From: Pagrus major
Lineage: Eukaryota; Chordata; Actinopteri; Spariformes; Sparidae
Assembly: GCF_040436345.1 (NCBI RefSeq)
Contig: NC_133223.1
Location: forward strand, 13,917,113-13,981,112
DNA: 64,000 nt
Direction: 5' to 3'
A program made the translations under genes and the position numbers. The notes beneath the pieces were generated by a model. The model worked only from the letters and a program-made list of their open reading frames with translations. It ran no database searches and had not been told where the DNA came from. Positions 40,104 to 52,895 of the stretch are shown in pieces. Position 1 is the first letter of the stretch, and every line of letters starts with the position of its first letter.

Positions 40104-43100
40104 TTAGTCTTCATCGTCGTTCTCGTCGTACTCGTCTTCGTCATCGTCGTCCCCCATATAAGACACTGGAGTCTCCACGCGAGAGCCGCTGTAGTGAGAG
40201 TCATTCGAGCTGGAGGCCATGGTGCCATCAGTGCAACCGTCACTACAAAGAGAGGAGTGAAATGTTATCACTCGTTAGAAGGTGATGGAAAACAACATCT
40301 GTTTTCTATCATATTTATGGGTTGAATCACAGGTTAGCCCTCACACCTTGCAGGGTAACGAGCTCCATTGGCAGAGGAACCTCCAGTGATGTAGACGTTA
40401 CTGATGGGACCCTTTGCCATCTCTGAAAAAGGAAATAAGAAGGGTTAGGGCTGTGACCTAAAATCAATAACAACTTCTCGTTTTGCTGCTGTGAGCATAT
40501 CGCCGCTCATAAGGCCACCACTTCTTCCAACAAGTTATGTCACTTTGTCAAACACCACTATATCTTTGTTTGTATTGTAACATTAAACGGCAAGGAACAA
40601 ACAGAAAAGGGATCCCAGGAGATACAATAACATTTTCCTCCACTGACATTCATCCACTGCAGTTAGACTGAACTGTCTGACACAGATACCAAATTACTGC
40701 AGGCAGGCAAATTTCCCCCTTATTTTCATTCAAGTTAAAAAATGTTAACTTTCAATCCCACGTCACCTGCAGTCCCACAATGCTTTGCAAAACGACCGGC
40801 TAATGTGCTGCAGAAAATGCGATAGGTAAAGATTTTCAGTAATACCTGGAGCATTTATGCTGTTGCACTATAAAAGTGGCATAAAAGTGCAGCAGTTGAC
40901 TGGCAGTTATCAATGTAATGAATGTAATAAGTCAGGCAGAGGAATCCAAACAGACAGCGCTTTACTTTAGGAAATGTTGTTGGACCATCATACCCTACTA
41001 TATGCCAACCAAAATCAGCACATCAAACCTCTTTAAAGCCTGCAATTTTGTAGTGTGTGAGTTTAGGTTTAGATTGAACACCTTTGTTTTTAATCAAAAC
41101 AAATGACCGGAGGAGAGGGTTCTCTTGCTTTAGAGCTGAAACTAAATAATTTCATTGCATGTTCTTCTCACGTGTCATATTTCCCTGCATCTGAGACACC
41201 TGGACGGCTCCTGCTGTGAAGTGGACACGAGAGAAACTGCTTACCCTTGGGGACACGTTGAGACTAAGGAACCAACCCAAAAAGACGTAGAAGCCTTTCA
41301 GCTGCAGATTGTAATCCAACCAGTTCACTGCTGCTGCCTCTTTTACTGTTCATTCCTTTGTGATGTTTAAAAGTGATCCGCTGACCAAACTAGAATTACC
41401 GCCTTGCAGTTGTATGCCTCTGCATACCCGGCAAGTTCAAATTTACTTCCAAGTCTGTTCAGACTCGCGTGTAGTGAATACGTGATCAAAAGTATTCAGT
41501 CTATTTTTTGGAGAAATGGGAGTTCTCACTATATTGACATGTATGATTCCAGCAAATAATTTGCAGTGAGAAACAGGCTGTCTTCACTTAGAGACTAGTT
41601 TTCTAAAAAAGAGCACAGAGGACTGATGAAGAGCTTCATCACATGCGTCAACGATCACCTGAAGCTCAATATCGCCAGATGCTTCACACACTTGTTCAAT
41701 CCAGCAGCACAAAGGATCGCTACAATCAGCAGTTTCAAGTTGGGCACCCAAGATTAGTGTCACCAATTCATTATCTGACCAAGTGTGAAATATGGTCACA
41801 ATCTCCCCTGCATTATTTTATATAGTAGACATTTGTGTCAAATCTCGTCAAAATTAGCGAATGAAACCTTGAGTCGTGACCAAAGAGGGGTTTTGGGAGG
41901 TCACAGTGATCTTGACCTTTGACCACCAAAATCAGTTCAATCTGGAGTCAAACTGGATGCCAAATTTAAAAACACACAATAGTGTTCACAAGACTGGGAC
42001 GGATGTGGAGAGCTAGATAACATTATGCCTCCCGCCACGACTATGACAGGGGTGAAGGCATTAAAAGCTCTGAGAAATGTCCTAGACCACTTCAACTTTA
42101 CAGTTCTGGTACCACGTCTTAACGGTAGCTCCTCAGCGACTGACTAATAAATCAAAATGAGCATGTGGTACACTAGGGGCTGTAGCACTGACCTATAACG
42201 TAGGGCTCCAGAGCTTTGGGCACCAGGCTTCGTGCAACCTTCAGATCCTCTGGAGAACACTTCCCCACCTCCAAACCACAGGCCATGCCCATACGCTTCA
42301 GCACCTCAATGTCATCGTGGATCTCAAACATGCTGTCGAAATTGAACAAATACTCGAACCTGGAGATGAGAAAAAGGGAGAATAGGAGACACAAGAATGG
42401 GTGAGTTATCAATTTTTAACCAAACAATAAGTGTTACTAATCTAACTTTGAAATGGTTTGAGGAGTTTTGAGTGAAAGACAGTGTTGATCAATTTTTAAG
42501 TGGCACTAGACAAGTTTTCTGCTTCAATGTATAATTTTGAAGTAAATGTTGCTTGCACAGTTAAAAGATATAGAATAATGAAACCTTCAGCATTTACATT
42601 AGTCCGTTATAAACCTGTCACTATACAATTTTGACTGCCAAGAGGCACGTGGTCACCCAGGAAAAATAAGGTTTAGGGGTGATCCATATCTATTAAAAAA
42701 ATTAAATGATTGAATAAACTCATGTTTTGTCCTGTATTTTTATTTGTGACTGAGAAAAACATCCAACAATCCAACATATCCATCATGTTTTAAGCAGCAG
42801 TATAGGTCGTTATAGGTATAGTATATTTTTGTGTTAAAAAGTTTAACATTTCAGCTTATTTAAGCTGCATTTACACCAAATCCAGAGTTGTGACGTATTG
42901 GGAACCCCCACTGATCAGTTTGCCAAAAGACGAAGCTGCTATGTTGTTATGCTTCTAGCATGCTGGTCCTACTAGTGATCGTTTGTCCTCATCGAAGGAT
43001 TAAAAACAATAATAACGACCTGCATGAGATCAGACTAGATCATTACTGTGTGTTTTAAACTGGGGGACACGACCAAACCGAAGTGAAAGTAAAACTTAAT

Positions 43101-46100
43101 GCTACACAGAGAAATGCCCATTGTGTTCCCTCTGTAGCATTAAGCCATGCTAAATAACATGACCAGCTACTGACTCATTCTACTCTGCTTATGATCTCCA
43201 GTCATGCCTCTGCCACAGTAGGTTAAGTATGCCGGTCCTACAGTGATCGTCGGCATCCACGGGTGTGTTTTAAAGTGGTGCACAATGCGAAACTGAGAAT
43301 ACACACGACACATTACACTCCACCATGGCTTCAGTCATAGTCTGATCGCCATCTTATTTTTTTGGCCACCAGATTGTGATGCCGGGCTGCACTGCTTCAA
43401 AAGTTGAGTCGGCTTCAACTTTTCCACCGGAGTCGGCTGCGCAGCCAAAACGGACTACCCCAATTAAAATGAATGGGGAAACGTACATTTTTGGCGCAAT
43501 GCCAGATCCAATGTGAATTCAGCCTTCGTGTGCCTTTGTTCACTACTTTGGTTGGAAATATAATGTTCAACCACTGGCTTGAAGGGTAATGGATTAAGTG
43601 CATGTGTTATTGCAGATTACACATTGATGGTTTATACATGCTCTCTTCCTTTCTGATGCGACAATAGTTTTGATCTATTTTCTTTGAGTTTTTACCATGA
43701 ACGACACATAATAGCAAATGTTAGAATATAATAAGGTAATAAGGTTCAAACTGCTACCAAGCTGCATTCCAGTCATGCCATGTAGCACCATCAGAACCAT
43801 TAAATCATAGAATAATCCAATACACTTTTCCTTTACATCTACTTGAATGAATGAAACCAGATGTTAAGGGCAGGGAGGAGAAGAGTATTTACATTTCATG
43901 TCACAGGACTGCTGATGTTCCATCTGTGGTTACCCTTTAAAATTAAAAAGGTACGGCATGGACGTTTGTTTGTACAAATATTTGTATCCTATAATGACCC
44001 TAATTATTACGTTGCATTTAGATGCCAGTGGGAAGGTCTCACAATTCAAATTCTTCTGTTACAGCTTCACATACTGAAGTGATGAGTCATCTGCTCAAGA
44101 AACTGTCTTATGTTTAACACACTCATCCCAACGCCCAAGATTTATAACCTCGCATTTCAAATTACTTTTGGAAAACCTGCAAAAGCACTAAAAGCACCTA
44201 AAATGAAGGGTAGCACAGTCACATACTTGTCATTAGAGATGCTGCAGTCAATGACAGTTTTCTTGCTGGTGTTGACAATAATGAAGGGAAGGTGGATGAT
44301 GGAGTTGGGAGGTGGAGGTCTGTTTGCCTGCTGCTCTGTCTGTCTGTTCCGCTGAACCAGGTTCTTAAAAGCTATTTGCTGTAAGACAAAAACAAAACAA
44401 AAACATTTAATTTATTAGGTGGACCTGTAAACTCTAAAGCAATCCAATGCAACAGCCTGCCATAAATTCTACCTTCACAAAGACAATAATGCTCAGTTGT
44501 GATTGACGCTGTCAGAGAGGTGTTAATTTAACTACATGCTTATTACTGAGGTCACAGTCAAAGGTGGTGCGCTGGACTACATCATTTTAAAAAGGGGCTT
44601 CTCATTTTCCTCCAACCTATTTATATATATGAGGGGGACAGAATATTGGAAAAACCTCTTTATACAAGTCCAGTTCAACAACATAGCAAACTACAACCTC
44701 AATACAATACAGGTGTACCTAATAAAGTGGTCACTGTGTGTATTTTTTAAGGAGAAGGTATGCACTTTACTGAAAAGCAGACAATTAAAGAGCCCTTATT
44801 TAACTTGCTTGATGTTTTCGTGACATTGAACAATAACCTGTAGCAGAACTGATGTCATAGATATGGAGGTTTCATGTGAACCCCCCTGGACACAAGCACT
44901 CATATTATTCCCACCTGCAGTATGAGCTCCTGAAGCTGTGATTGTTTCTGCTTAATCCTCTCCAGCCGCCTTTGTCTCTCCACCTGCAGTTGAAATGAAG
45001 GCACAATAATTAAGAATTATTACATCAGTAAAAGACAAGATATCTCCAACAGGACGGTCTTCACTGTGTGTTTCTACCTCGAGGTTTTGGCACTCTTGCG
45101 CTGAGTTAGTGGGAAGGCCAATCCACTTGATTTCTTTCTTCTCTTTAGAGATAATGTTCATGGCCATGAGCACATTAAGTGCATCGTAGACACGCCGCCG
45201 AATGTTCTTCTGGTCATACACATGCTAAAATGGAAAAACATGATTCAAAATATCAACAAAAAAATCAGTGTAAAGTCTATCAGTATGCTATATGCTTTAT
45301 TTTTCAAGTATTTCTGTTGGGTGTTAAACATGTTGGCGTCACGCAGCTGGAGCACTCACCGAGTCATTGGGTGACATGTGGTTGTCTGCAGAGCTGAATT
45401 CTGCGACCAGTTCATCTGCCACTTCATTGTAGGTGGTTACGCCTTTCTTCTGCACCTTCTCACACACTTTCATGGAGAAATGCCTCAAGCCCTTCCCATT
45501 CTTTTCCCCTTTCTTACCACGTTTTCTGTGGACAACAAATCCCACATATCGCTCAATTTTCACATCAAACACAATGATTAGTACGTCAAACTTATTCATT
45601 TTCTTTTAAATGAAATATCAGACTTAATACATGCTAAAAACGTTTAACATTATCAACAATGATGTTCCAAGCTTATAAGCAAAAGGACCTTTCAAGACTT
45701 ACCCTGATGACCAAGGAGAGGCATCGGATGGTTGACTCTGAGTGAGGAACTGGGAACTTGGTGTGTGTGGACTGTTTACCAAAATGGTATTTGATACCGT
45801 AGGCCTCTGAGGTGTTCCAATCACCTACAGAGAACAGAGCATAAGAAAGGAAAGAAATCATTTCATGACTATTGTCTTAAAGCAATAGTCAAGTACCCAT
45901 GTAGAGCACACAGGTTCTGCTTGTTGTAATCTTCACTCCTGTTCATACTGGCCAATACAAGAAACCCTCCTAATGTGCCTTTAATGTAAGTGACAGGAAA
46001 GAAAATCCACAGTCATAGTTTATCTGAAGCTTAATATGAGGTTTTAAACCAAACGTTGATGAAAGGGTATACATTACACTTTTTCTAAAACTGTACATTA

Positions 46101-47852
46101 AAAAAAATACATCAGTTTAACGGAGGGGATTAGGCTCATTTAAATGGAAAGTCAGACTGGTGGTGTTCAGGGACCAGGAGAGACATTAGTTATTTGAACA
46201 CCAAGGAATTTGGCAAGTTTAACCCTTTCCACAGTGGAACCGGTCCAAAGTGGTCACGCCTTGTCCTTTGACGTCTACAACTATCTCTTATCTTGTCGAC
46301 ATTAGGAAACAGGTTGTTGCCCTGACAACTTCACTCATTTAGTGTTGTAGTCTACAACTTTTAATGTGAAGTGTTCAGCTCATAATAAACAGGAATACTG
46401 CATGCAACAGAAGCAGCACAGCTGAATTACAATTATTCAATTTGTCACTTGACAAATCTCTCATAAAACACAATTATGTTTCAAATGCCTAACATCTTTG
46501 TATTGTGCTGCCAAATTAACCACCGAACGTTATTTAAGTCAAGTTTTAATGGAGGAAGAAACCATTTAGCATTTCAGACATCTTAATTGACTAAACAATT
46601 TGTTTATGAACATGGTTGGTTACTGATTAAAGACATTCATTAAACTGTATGTCCCCGATAGTAATATGAGGCATCTAGGAGATAGGTGATCTATTCCTTC
46701 ACTAAGGTGATATCTAAGCTGATTTCCGTTATGTATATATTCCTTGTATATAATGGGATGATGGGTGTAATCCTGCTGACTGTAGAGTTGATAAGCTTAG
46801 GATCAACTGCCTCCACCTACCCTCCGCTCGGTCACCTCACTATGATAATGGAGGGGCTTACACAACAGTAAGACATAGCAGAGAAACCCAGCAAATAATC
46901 TATAAACAAACGCATCTGTGGATCACTGATGATGCAGAATGTTGAATTTTTTATATCAACTGAGAGGATCTAAATTATAACAAATGTAAGAAAGCACAAA
47001 AGCCTGAAGTTATAAGACCACACAGTGTTATAGTTGCGTGGAGCATCACTCACCATGTGTGGCACATGTTGCATGTGGGCAGCAATGTTCACATTGGATG
47101 GCCCAAGAGTTTTGGGTAGTAGCTGTTTGGCCACAGGGGCAGCTGTAGGCTGGACAGTAACCAAAGATAGGACGCCTAACAGAAGACATGAGAGGACCAG
47201 TAATGAGTAGAGCTCTTGGTTGATACTCCATTGCCCCCTATCGTCTAACTACAAGCAAACAGACCTCCACCAGAAGAAACAGTGTTTCTGTTGTGGGACA
47301 GGCAGTCAGTTAAACTACAGTGTACGAAATGCAAAGAAAAACACTGTGAATTGTGTGCAATTGCTGTATAAAGGCAATTACTAGTAACTTTTACCTTTGC
47401 TAGGGCTCAGATTCTGATCGATGAAAACCTTCAGCTCTCCATTTGTTTCAATCAGACCAGCCTGCAAAAGGACAATACATTAATAAACTTAAAAAACAAC
47501 ATTAAAGACATTACAATGGTCCAAGTTAAAGCAAGAGAATGTGACTTCCTGGAGAAAGATAGTCTCCTCCCCAGGTGGTCAAATACTGACGCTCTGGGTT
47601 GGCAACTCGGGTCGGACACCAAAGTGTCAGTAAATGACAACCTGGGGAAAAGACCCAGCAATCAACTGGCTTTCTCTGGGAGGTTACAGTTTGTTGCTTT
47701 GAACAAAAACACTACAAAAAGAGACATGATGTTATACAAGATCTCATTTTAACACACATCCCTTCAGCTATAGTGCCAACAAGGTGGCACGTGAATTAAA
47801 ATACTTTTTTCCACTGAAAAGCATGCATGTATCTACTTACATCTTTAGCCAT
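40104..47852 (-). CDS. tfdp1: Transcription factor DP-1 (E2F dimerisation partner)
   Basis: Eleven coding exons, in transcript order: 47852-47841, 47461-47395, 47175-47054, 45824-45703, 45525-45360, 45224-45078, 44983-44915, 44378-44227, 42359-42193, 40422-40347 and 40242-40104. Phases agree, giving 412 residues (human TFDP1 410). The first exon encodes only [24 protein letters not shown] and [16 protein letters not shown] are the TFDP1 lead; VIGTPQRP follows; [18 protein letters not shown] to [19 protein letters not shown] is the winged-helix DNA-binding domain with the RRxYD DNA-contact motif; [20 protein letters not shown] starts the coiled-coil E2F-dimer region; and the tail [13 protein letters not shown] ends in an acidic [17 protein letters not shown]-1 pairs with E2F factors to control S-phase genes. 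TFDP1 is preferred over TFDP2 by the N-terminus, the tail and synteny with grk1. The third exon adds AHMQHVPHM compared with my recollection of human. Confidence 0.96.
41396..42050 (+). repeat. Teleost repeat carrying nuclear-receptor-like motifs, tfdp1 intron
   Basis: It begins ACCGCCTTGCAGTTGTATGC and ends near CATTATGCCTCCCGCC, with GGAGGTCACAGTGATCTTGA and CCTTTGACCACCAAAATCAG between. This is an abundant fish repeat as I recall it. The minus-strand frame at 41584-41799 is part of it and not a gene. Confidence 0.6.
42862..43526. repeat. Non-autonomous DNA transposon in tfdp1 intron
   Basis: The left end AAGCTGCATTTACACCAAAT and the right end reversed, AAGGCTGAATTCACATTGGA, are imperfect inverted repeats of the 'GGCTGCATTCACAC' type common to fish hAT-like MITEs. 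There is no coding capacity. Confidence 0.6.
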
Positions 47853-49983
47853 GATCCCAAAGGACCGGAGGAGTTGAGCTTCAGGCTAAAAGGAAAATGT
47901 TCTCCTATTTGTGGCTATTCAGACCCCTGTGGACAGAAATACAGCAAACTATTAAGTGACAATGGTAAGTTTCTAATATCACCCAAACATCACATTATCC
48001 CATTACATTTACCGAGCTTGGACATATCTTACTCTGTTTTTGGTATAAAATTCAACTGCACTTATTTCTGAGGCCCATTTGATGTGCTTGCTGCCAGCAC
48101 ACTGTACAAAGCTACATCACTCACGTTAGCTCGAGTTAACGGATATTCTTCTCACAAGACAAAACTGGTGGAAAATGTGTGTCTGCTCGATCCATCTCAA
48201 TCGTATGAACCTTTGGGGGGAATTTCAGAAAGCATCGTGCGTGCACAAAACCATATTAAACCAGCCCTTGATGCTCACAACTTTTACTACGCTAAGTGTG
48301 CACAAGGCCTACTTCAGGTACCGAGCACGTCCGGAGGAGAAGCATCGTCGAACTTCTGCTACAGGTCACACAAACATGCTAACTTTATCACACGAGCGCA
48401 AAACTAGTAATTGGACCAAAGTGATAGCACCACGCGGTTACAGATATTACTGTTGCATGCGGTAGTAACAGCATATATATCACGCGACGATAGCAATGAA
48501 CAATCTTTTGTTGAATGCAGCTAGCTAACTGTTACTGCTAGCAGTTAGCGTTGGATTCAACTTGCTGGCGCTAGCTAGCTGGTTAGCTTATGCACGTTTT
48601 GAAAGGATTCACGTAAAAAAAAAAGAGCGATATTTGTTTCCGTGCTGCATGTTCCGGACAAAATTGAGTATGGGTTAACAATTAAGATATGCGTGTGCAT
48701 TTCGCACGGTGAAGAAAGATAATATATTGATTATGTGCACTTACGAGTGCACTCTCCTGTTTCTTCGACGGCTGTTGTTGTTGGCATTTGAGAATGGAGG
48801 AAGAGGAGGTCTAAATCCCTACCAAACAGGAAACAAACTAAGCAATGTCGAAGTACTTTTTAATAATTATATAGTTAATTCCAGGGACGAAATATTTTCC
48901 TAGTGCTGGGTATTTAACTTTAGTTTAATTTTCTTCAAGTTTTGGTCATTTTTGCATCGTACAGTAAGCAATGCCATGATTATCCCTGTTCGTCCACTAC
49001 TGGAGCTGTATAAAAAGTGATCGCTTTCATTTCAAGAAGCACGAACCACTGAATAATTAACAAAATAAAGTTGACAATTAAATAGAGACAATATATATTT
49101 TATTCAGACTGTGAATGTAATGATATTTTCTAGTCACACCCAAGTTTCTAGATGCACCACAACTCCTAGCATACCCCTTAAATGACTTGCCTGTAATTAG
49201 CTGGATTATTCATGTTTAAATGTGGTTTATCAGCAGTCACGGATCTCTTTTAGTCAGTCAGTCAACAAACATACGAACAGTGAGCTGTTACGATCAGAAC
49301 CTCTTGCATTGTTTTTAATTTATAATGTTTACTTAACCAGCCTGATTATTGTATTGTGAATAAATTATCGACGACTAAATTATCGTTACTTGTGTGATTT
49401 GATCGGGCATTTTGAACATTTGTTTTTATATCGTTTCAGAAGACAAAAGGTAGGTTAAAGCTCTGATAAAAACGTAATGTTTAATAAAAGACGAGCTGAT
49501 TTTGTTGATGTTTCTAGGTTAGTTCGTTCACAATTACTGTGAACCGTTAAGTTAAACTAACTAAAGCCCTGCTAATGACTCCGTTTTCGGACGGTTCGTT
49601 AGCAACTTCCCAGATTAATTAAAGTTACGCACAAAGTACAGCGACGACTTGTAACTCACTTTGCTAGTCGGCAATGTCAACTGTACATTACAGCTACAAG
49701 CTAACTCGCCTCACGGCTGAACAGGACCACCGGCGCTTTGTTAACGCTAGCTAACTGACGGTACGCTAGCTGCTAGCTTGTGGACGACGGAGCTAATCCA
49801 CAGCTGTCACCCACAACACTGCTACAATTAGCTGCAATTTCTACCGTGGTTAGCGTCCTGCCTGGCTCCAGTATGTTTCTAAGACCTCAAAAACACAAGA
49901 ACTTGTAAAACAGACATCTAACGTCAAGAACTTTATTTTGCGGCAGCTGTGTAGCGAGCCACAAGTCAATAAATGTGGCTTAC

Positions 49984-50109
49984 CGGTGCACTTCACAAGT
50001 TAGCAAATCGCTTGTTAGCCTTTTCTATCCACTCTCTGCTAGCCTTGCTACAGCAGCGCGTCTGACAATCTGATCTTGGCGGTGTCTCGCTTTCGCGGCC
50101 TCTGATTGG
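49984..50109 (-). promoter_or_regulatory. tfdp1: tfdp1 non-coding first exon and promoter
   Basis: A good minus-strand donor (CACCG/GTAAGC) ends a candidate leader exon at 49984. Just upstream lie TTTCGCGG at 50091-50098, close to the E2F consensus, and an inverted CCAAT box (ATTGG, 50105-50109). No TATA box is visible. This suits a cell-cycle gene; the exact transcription start cannot be fixed from sequence. Confidence 0.5.
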
Positions 50110-50419
50110 ACAGCATCGATGAGACGTAAGCAAAGCAGTCAAAGTAGTTCATGCCCACAACCTGCGCCTCCTGGGATTGGTGGATACCAGCCTGCTTCAA
50201 AGATACGTAGAGCGCCCCCTGCTGCCCAGGAGTGTGACGGCACGTTTCACTGCTGCACTTGTCACTACAGTTTTTCTCCATGTTTACTCCACTTCACCAT
50301 TCACAGGTTTCCTCCATTCACACAAAAACTGTAACATTGAGCACAATAATGAAAACCCAGATGTCGTGTATCAAAACCAAACTCCAGACTGCCACACTCT
50401 GAGCATGCGTCCATTGTTT

Positions 50420-50462
50420 TCATTCATTCATTCATTCATTCATTCATTCATTCATTCATTCC
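50420..50462. repeat. (ATTC)n microsatellite
   Basis: About ten perfect ATTC units. Confidence 0.95.
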
Positions 50463-51239
50463 TTTATTTAGCAGTTAGTTCATTCAGCTTGACATAATTT
50501 GCTTTGTTACATTTTGTATTTATGATTTCAGCATTATGGTAAAAATGAGGAAAATGAGACAATTCCCATTCATTTCTGTACGTTTGAACATGGCCTCATG
50601 AAGCCAAACCATATATAAACAGTATTTTGATGGTGGTGTTTTAAATGTATCACTCCAGAGTTTAAATTGAGGTCAGAGATATTTGTATGATAGCCATGTG
50701 TGTCATGACAAGAGAGAACATGGGTATGAGTGTTCATTTTGCAGAGTTTTGACAAAATGGTTAACAGTTTCCAGTTTTGTGTTCAGAGTTTTAAGAAACT
50801 GAACTACAGCTTCAGGAAATGTGTTTAAACAACTCGGAAAACTGTAACCCTGTTGCTCTAAATCTGGCACTTCACTCCCAAACCCATTATGCAGTCATAA
50901 AGGTTGAAGTCTGTACTTGCACCAAATTACAAAGAAAGCCACTTTATTTGTCTTCTCAAGCTGTGCACAGCTACCACTGAGGACATTAAGGTTATGTCCT
51001 CATATTGTTTCTGGGAATATGGGAGTTTAATCACCTTTGGAGGAGTTCCCGTTCCACAATTACATAGAAGTGACACATGTGGGTTTTAGTGCTATTGTCC
51101 CTGAATTTTAATTCCACATAAGGAGAACATACCATTCATTATGTTCCTACCAGTGTGTCGACGGCCTTGAAACATCCATAAAGCATCCAGATGAAAGACA
51201 GAATTAATGGAAGACATAATTGATCATTTAAATAAATAG

Positions 51240-51425
51240 ATATATGTGGCACTTTTCATACCAAAGCACTTTTTCAATGTGCCTTTCATTCACCCAAAAT
51301 TTGGACCGGACCATCTGAAGAAATGAAGGTTCAGTGTCTTACACAAGGACACTTTCACAAGTGGACAAAAGGAGCCTGGGATTAAACCACAAAGCCTGCA
51401 ATTAACAGGAGACCTCCTTTACCTA
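51240..51425 (-). repeat. Fish dispersed repeat with tRNA-like phrase
   Basis: AGGTTCAGTGTCTTACACAA, GGACACTTTCACAAGTGGAC and GAGCCTGGGATTAAACCAC follow the order of a common teleost repeat ('ttcagtgtcttgcccaaggacacttcgac...gggatcgaaccac'). Confidence 0.6.
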
Positions 51426-51774
51426 CACAGCCCCAAAAAAGGAAAGACAATTTCTCAGACTTCTTTTTACAAGCTTCTTTGGTGACCTCTCAGTAAAACA
51501 TTTCTGAGAGGTGGTAACGTGCGCTGGTAGAACTATAACTCATGACCTCAGTATTTTTAAAATCTTGGCTACAGCCTTGGCAGAATGGCAGGAAATTTGT
51601 TATTTTTTCCATTCGGCAGCACCCACAGTTTACTACATCCACACAAGGCACAACATGCCATCAATCTAAAGCTTTAAAAAGAAAAGGTGGAACATTCCCC
51701 AAACATGCCAACCAGTAAAAGACTGGGTCAATTTGCTTTTCTACCACGACTCAGTCCTCAACAGATGCTAATGA

Positions 51775-52350
51775 GTTAAACTAAAGATTAATGGACAACA
51801 TGTTAAAAAGGTTTCTGGAGTAAAATATCTCAGCCTGATATTAGATTCCCATCTAAAATTTGAGGAGCATGTTAAGATGGTGAGCAAACATTTTCATGTT
51901 AAAGTTATTGTGTAACTTCTACAACAACTAAATTTCTTGTGATGACATACAAGATATACACATATTGAGCAATTACAGTTTTGCCAATAACATCACTTCA
52001 TTAAACTCATCTATAAAAGCCGACATAATCAGGCCCCTCAGGTGCTCACTGACCTTGTGGCTCCACTCACAGTTTCAGGCTCAGTAACAGGTGGATCATC
52101 CAATGGGAATTGTACAAACAGCTTTTTCTGTTCGGGGGATCAACATGCAGATTTTCTTACATGCTGAACTCAAACTGGATCCTGACTGGGATCACTTTAT
52201 TGATTCACTTATATTGTTCTGTCTGTATTTTCTTGTACATATTTTTTGCTGAGTTTCTACTCTTTTTTATGTATTGTTGAGTTGTATGTATTTTAGAGGC
52301 CCACAGGAACATGCATTGCAAATTAGCTTTGGCTATAAATGATATGGTAT
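51775..52350 (+). repeat. Non-LTR retrotransposon (LINE) 3' relic
   Basis: A short in-frame stretch reads INGQHVKKVSGVKYLSLILD then SHLKFEEHVKMVSKH, the 'KYLGVxLDxxLxFxxHI' motif that follows the reverse transcriptase in many LINEs. It is followed by a decayed tail ending near GGCTATAAATGATATGG. No longer frame survives. Confidence 0.7.
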
Positions 52351-52537
52351 GTGGCATCTGTTTATACTACGTACCTGTCCCTATACAAATAAACAATTTA
52401 TGCAGTGTAGGTGTATGTCATTTGAATTACTTAGTATTAAAGTAAGCAGCTTCTACGGGCTGACATTTGTCTCTAATTTTTGTATTTATCACATAATTAT
52501 TGATTTATTAAATGCAGGTGCACTTGGAGCATACAAT

Positions 52538-52895
52538 GTGTTGCACTATGTAGTTTAGGAGAAGAAGTTCCAACTCACAATTTTAATATTAACAATAATA
52601 AAGAGGTAATTATACAAACTCAGAAATAGTTTTTCCATAACTGAATAAACAAGCTGTTCTCAGAGGAAAATAAGGTCCCAGAACACTGTTTGAAGGAAGA
52701 AGTTGGCGGGGTCCGCCACGTATAAACAAAGTAAAACAGTATGAAATTGTGTTGTCCTTTAAGGTCAGTTTGTTTATTCAGTCATATAAACAAAGAGAGT
52801 TTGTTTATTTAGTTTGTTTAGGCAAAAATCAGTCAATGAAGATCTTTCTCTTCTGATTAAAATTTATTCTCCAAAACTACGTAGTGCACCTTTAA
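52538..52895 (+). repeat. MITE family 'AAAGGTGCACTATGTAG', copy 4, both ends present
   Basis: The left end GTTGCACTATGTAGTTTAGG and the right end reversed, TTAAAGGTGCACTACGTAGT, are inverted repeats, so this copy defines the family's length of about 360 bases. TTAA abuts the right end. Confidence 0.85.

Noticed and set aside
39652-40325. Plus-strand frames up to 148 residues
   Set aside because: They overlap the last tfdp1 exon antisense and its 3' UTR; the minus-strand chain fits a known protein.
40104-47852. TFDP2 as the identity
   Set aside because: The [21 protein letters not shown] start, the acidic VETPVSY tail and the grk1 neighbour point to TFDP1.
47516-48465. Several plus-strand frames of 78-107 residues
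   Set aside because: They lie antisense in the tfdp1 first intron and leader region, show no conserved motif and have no splice logic.
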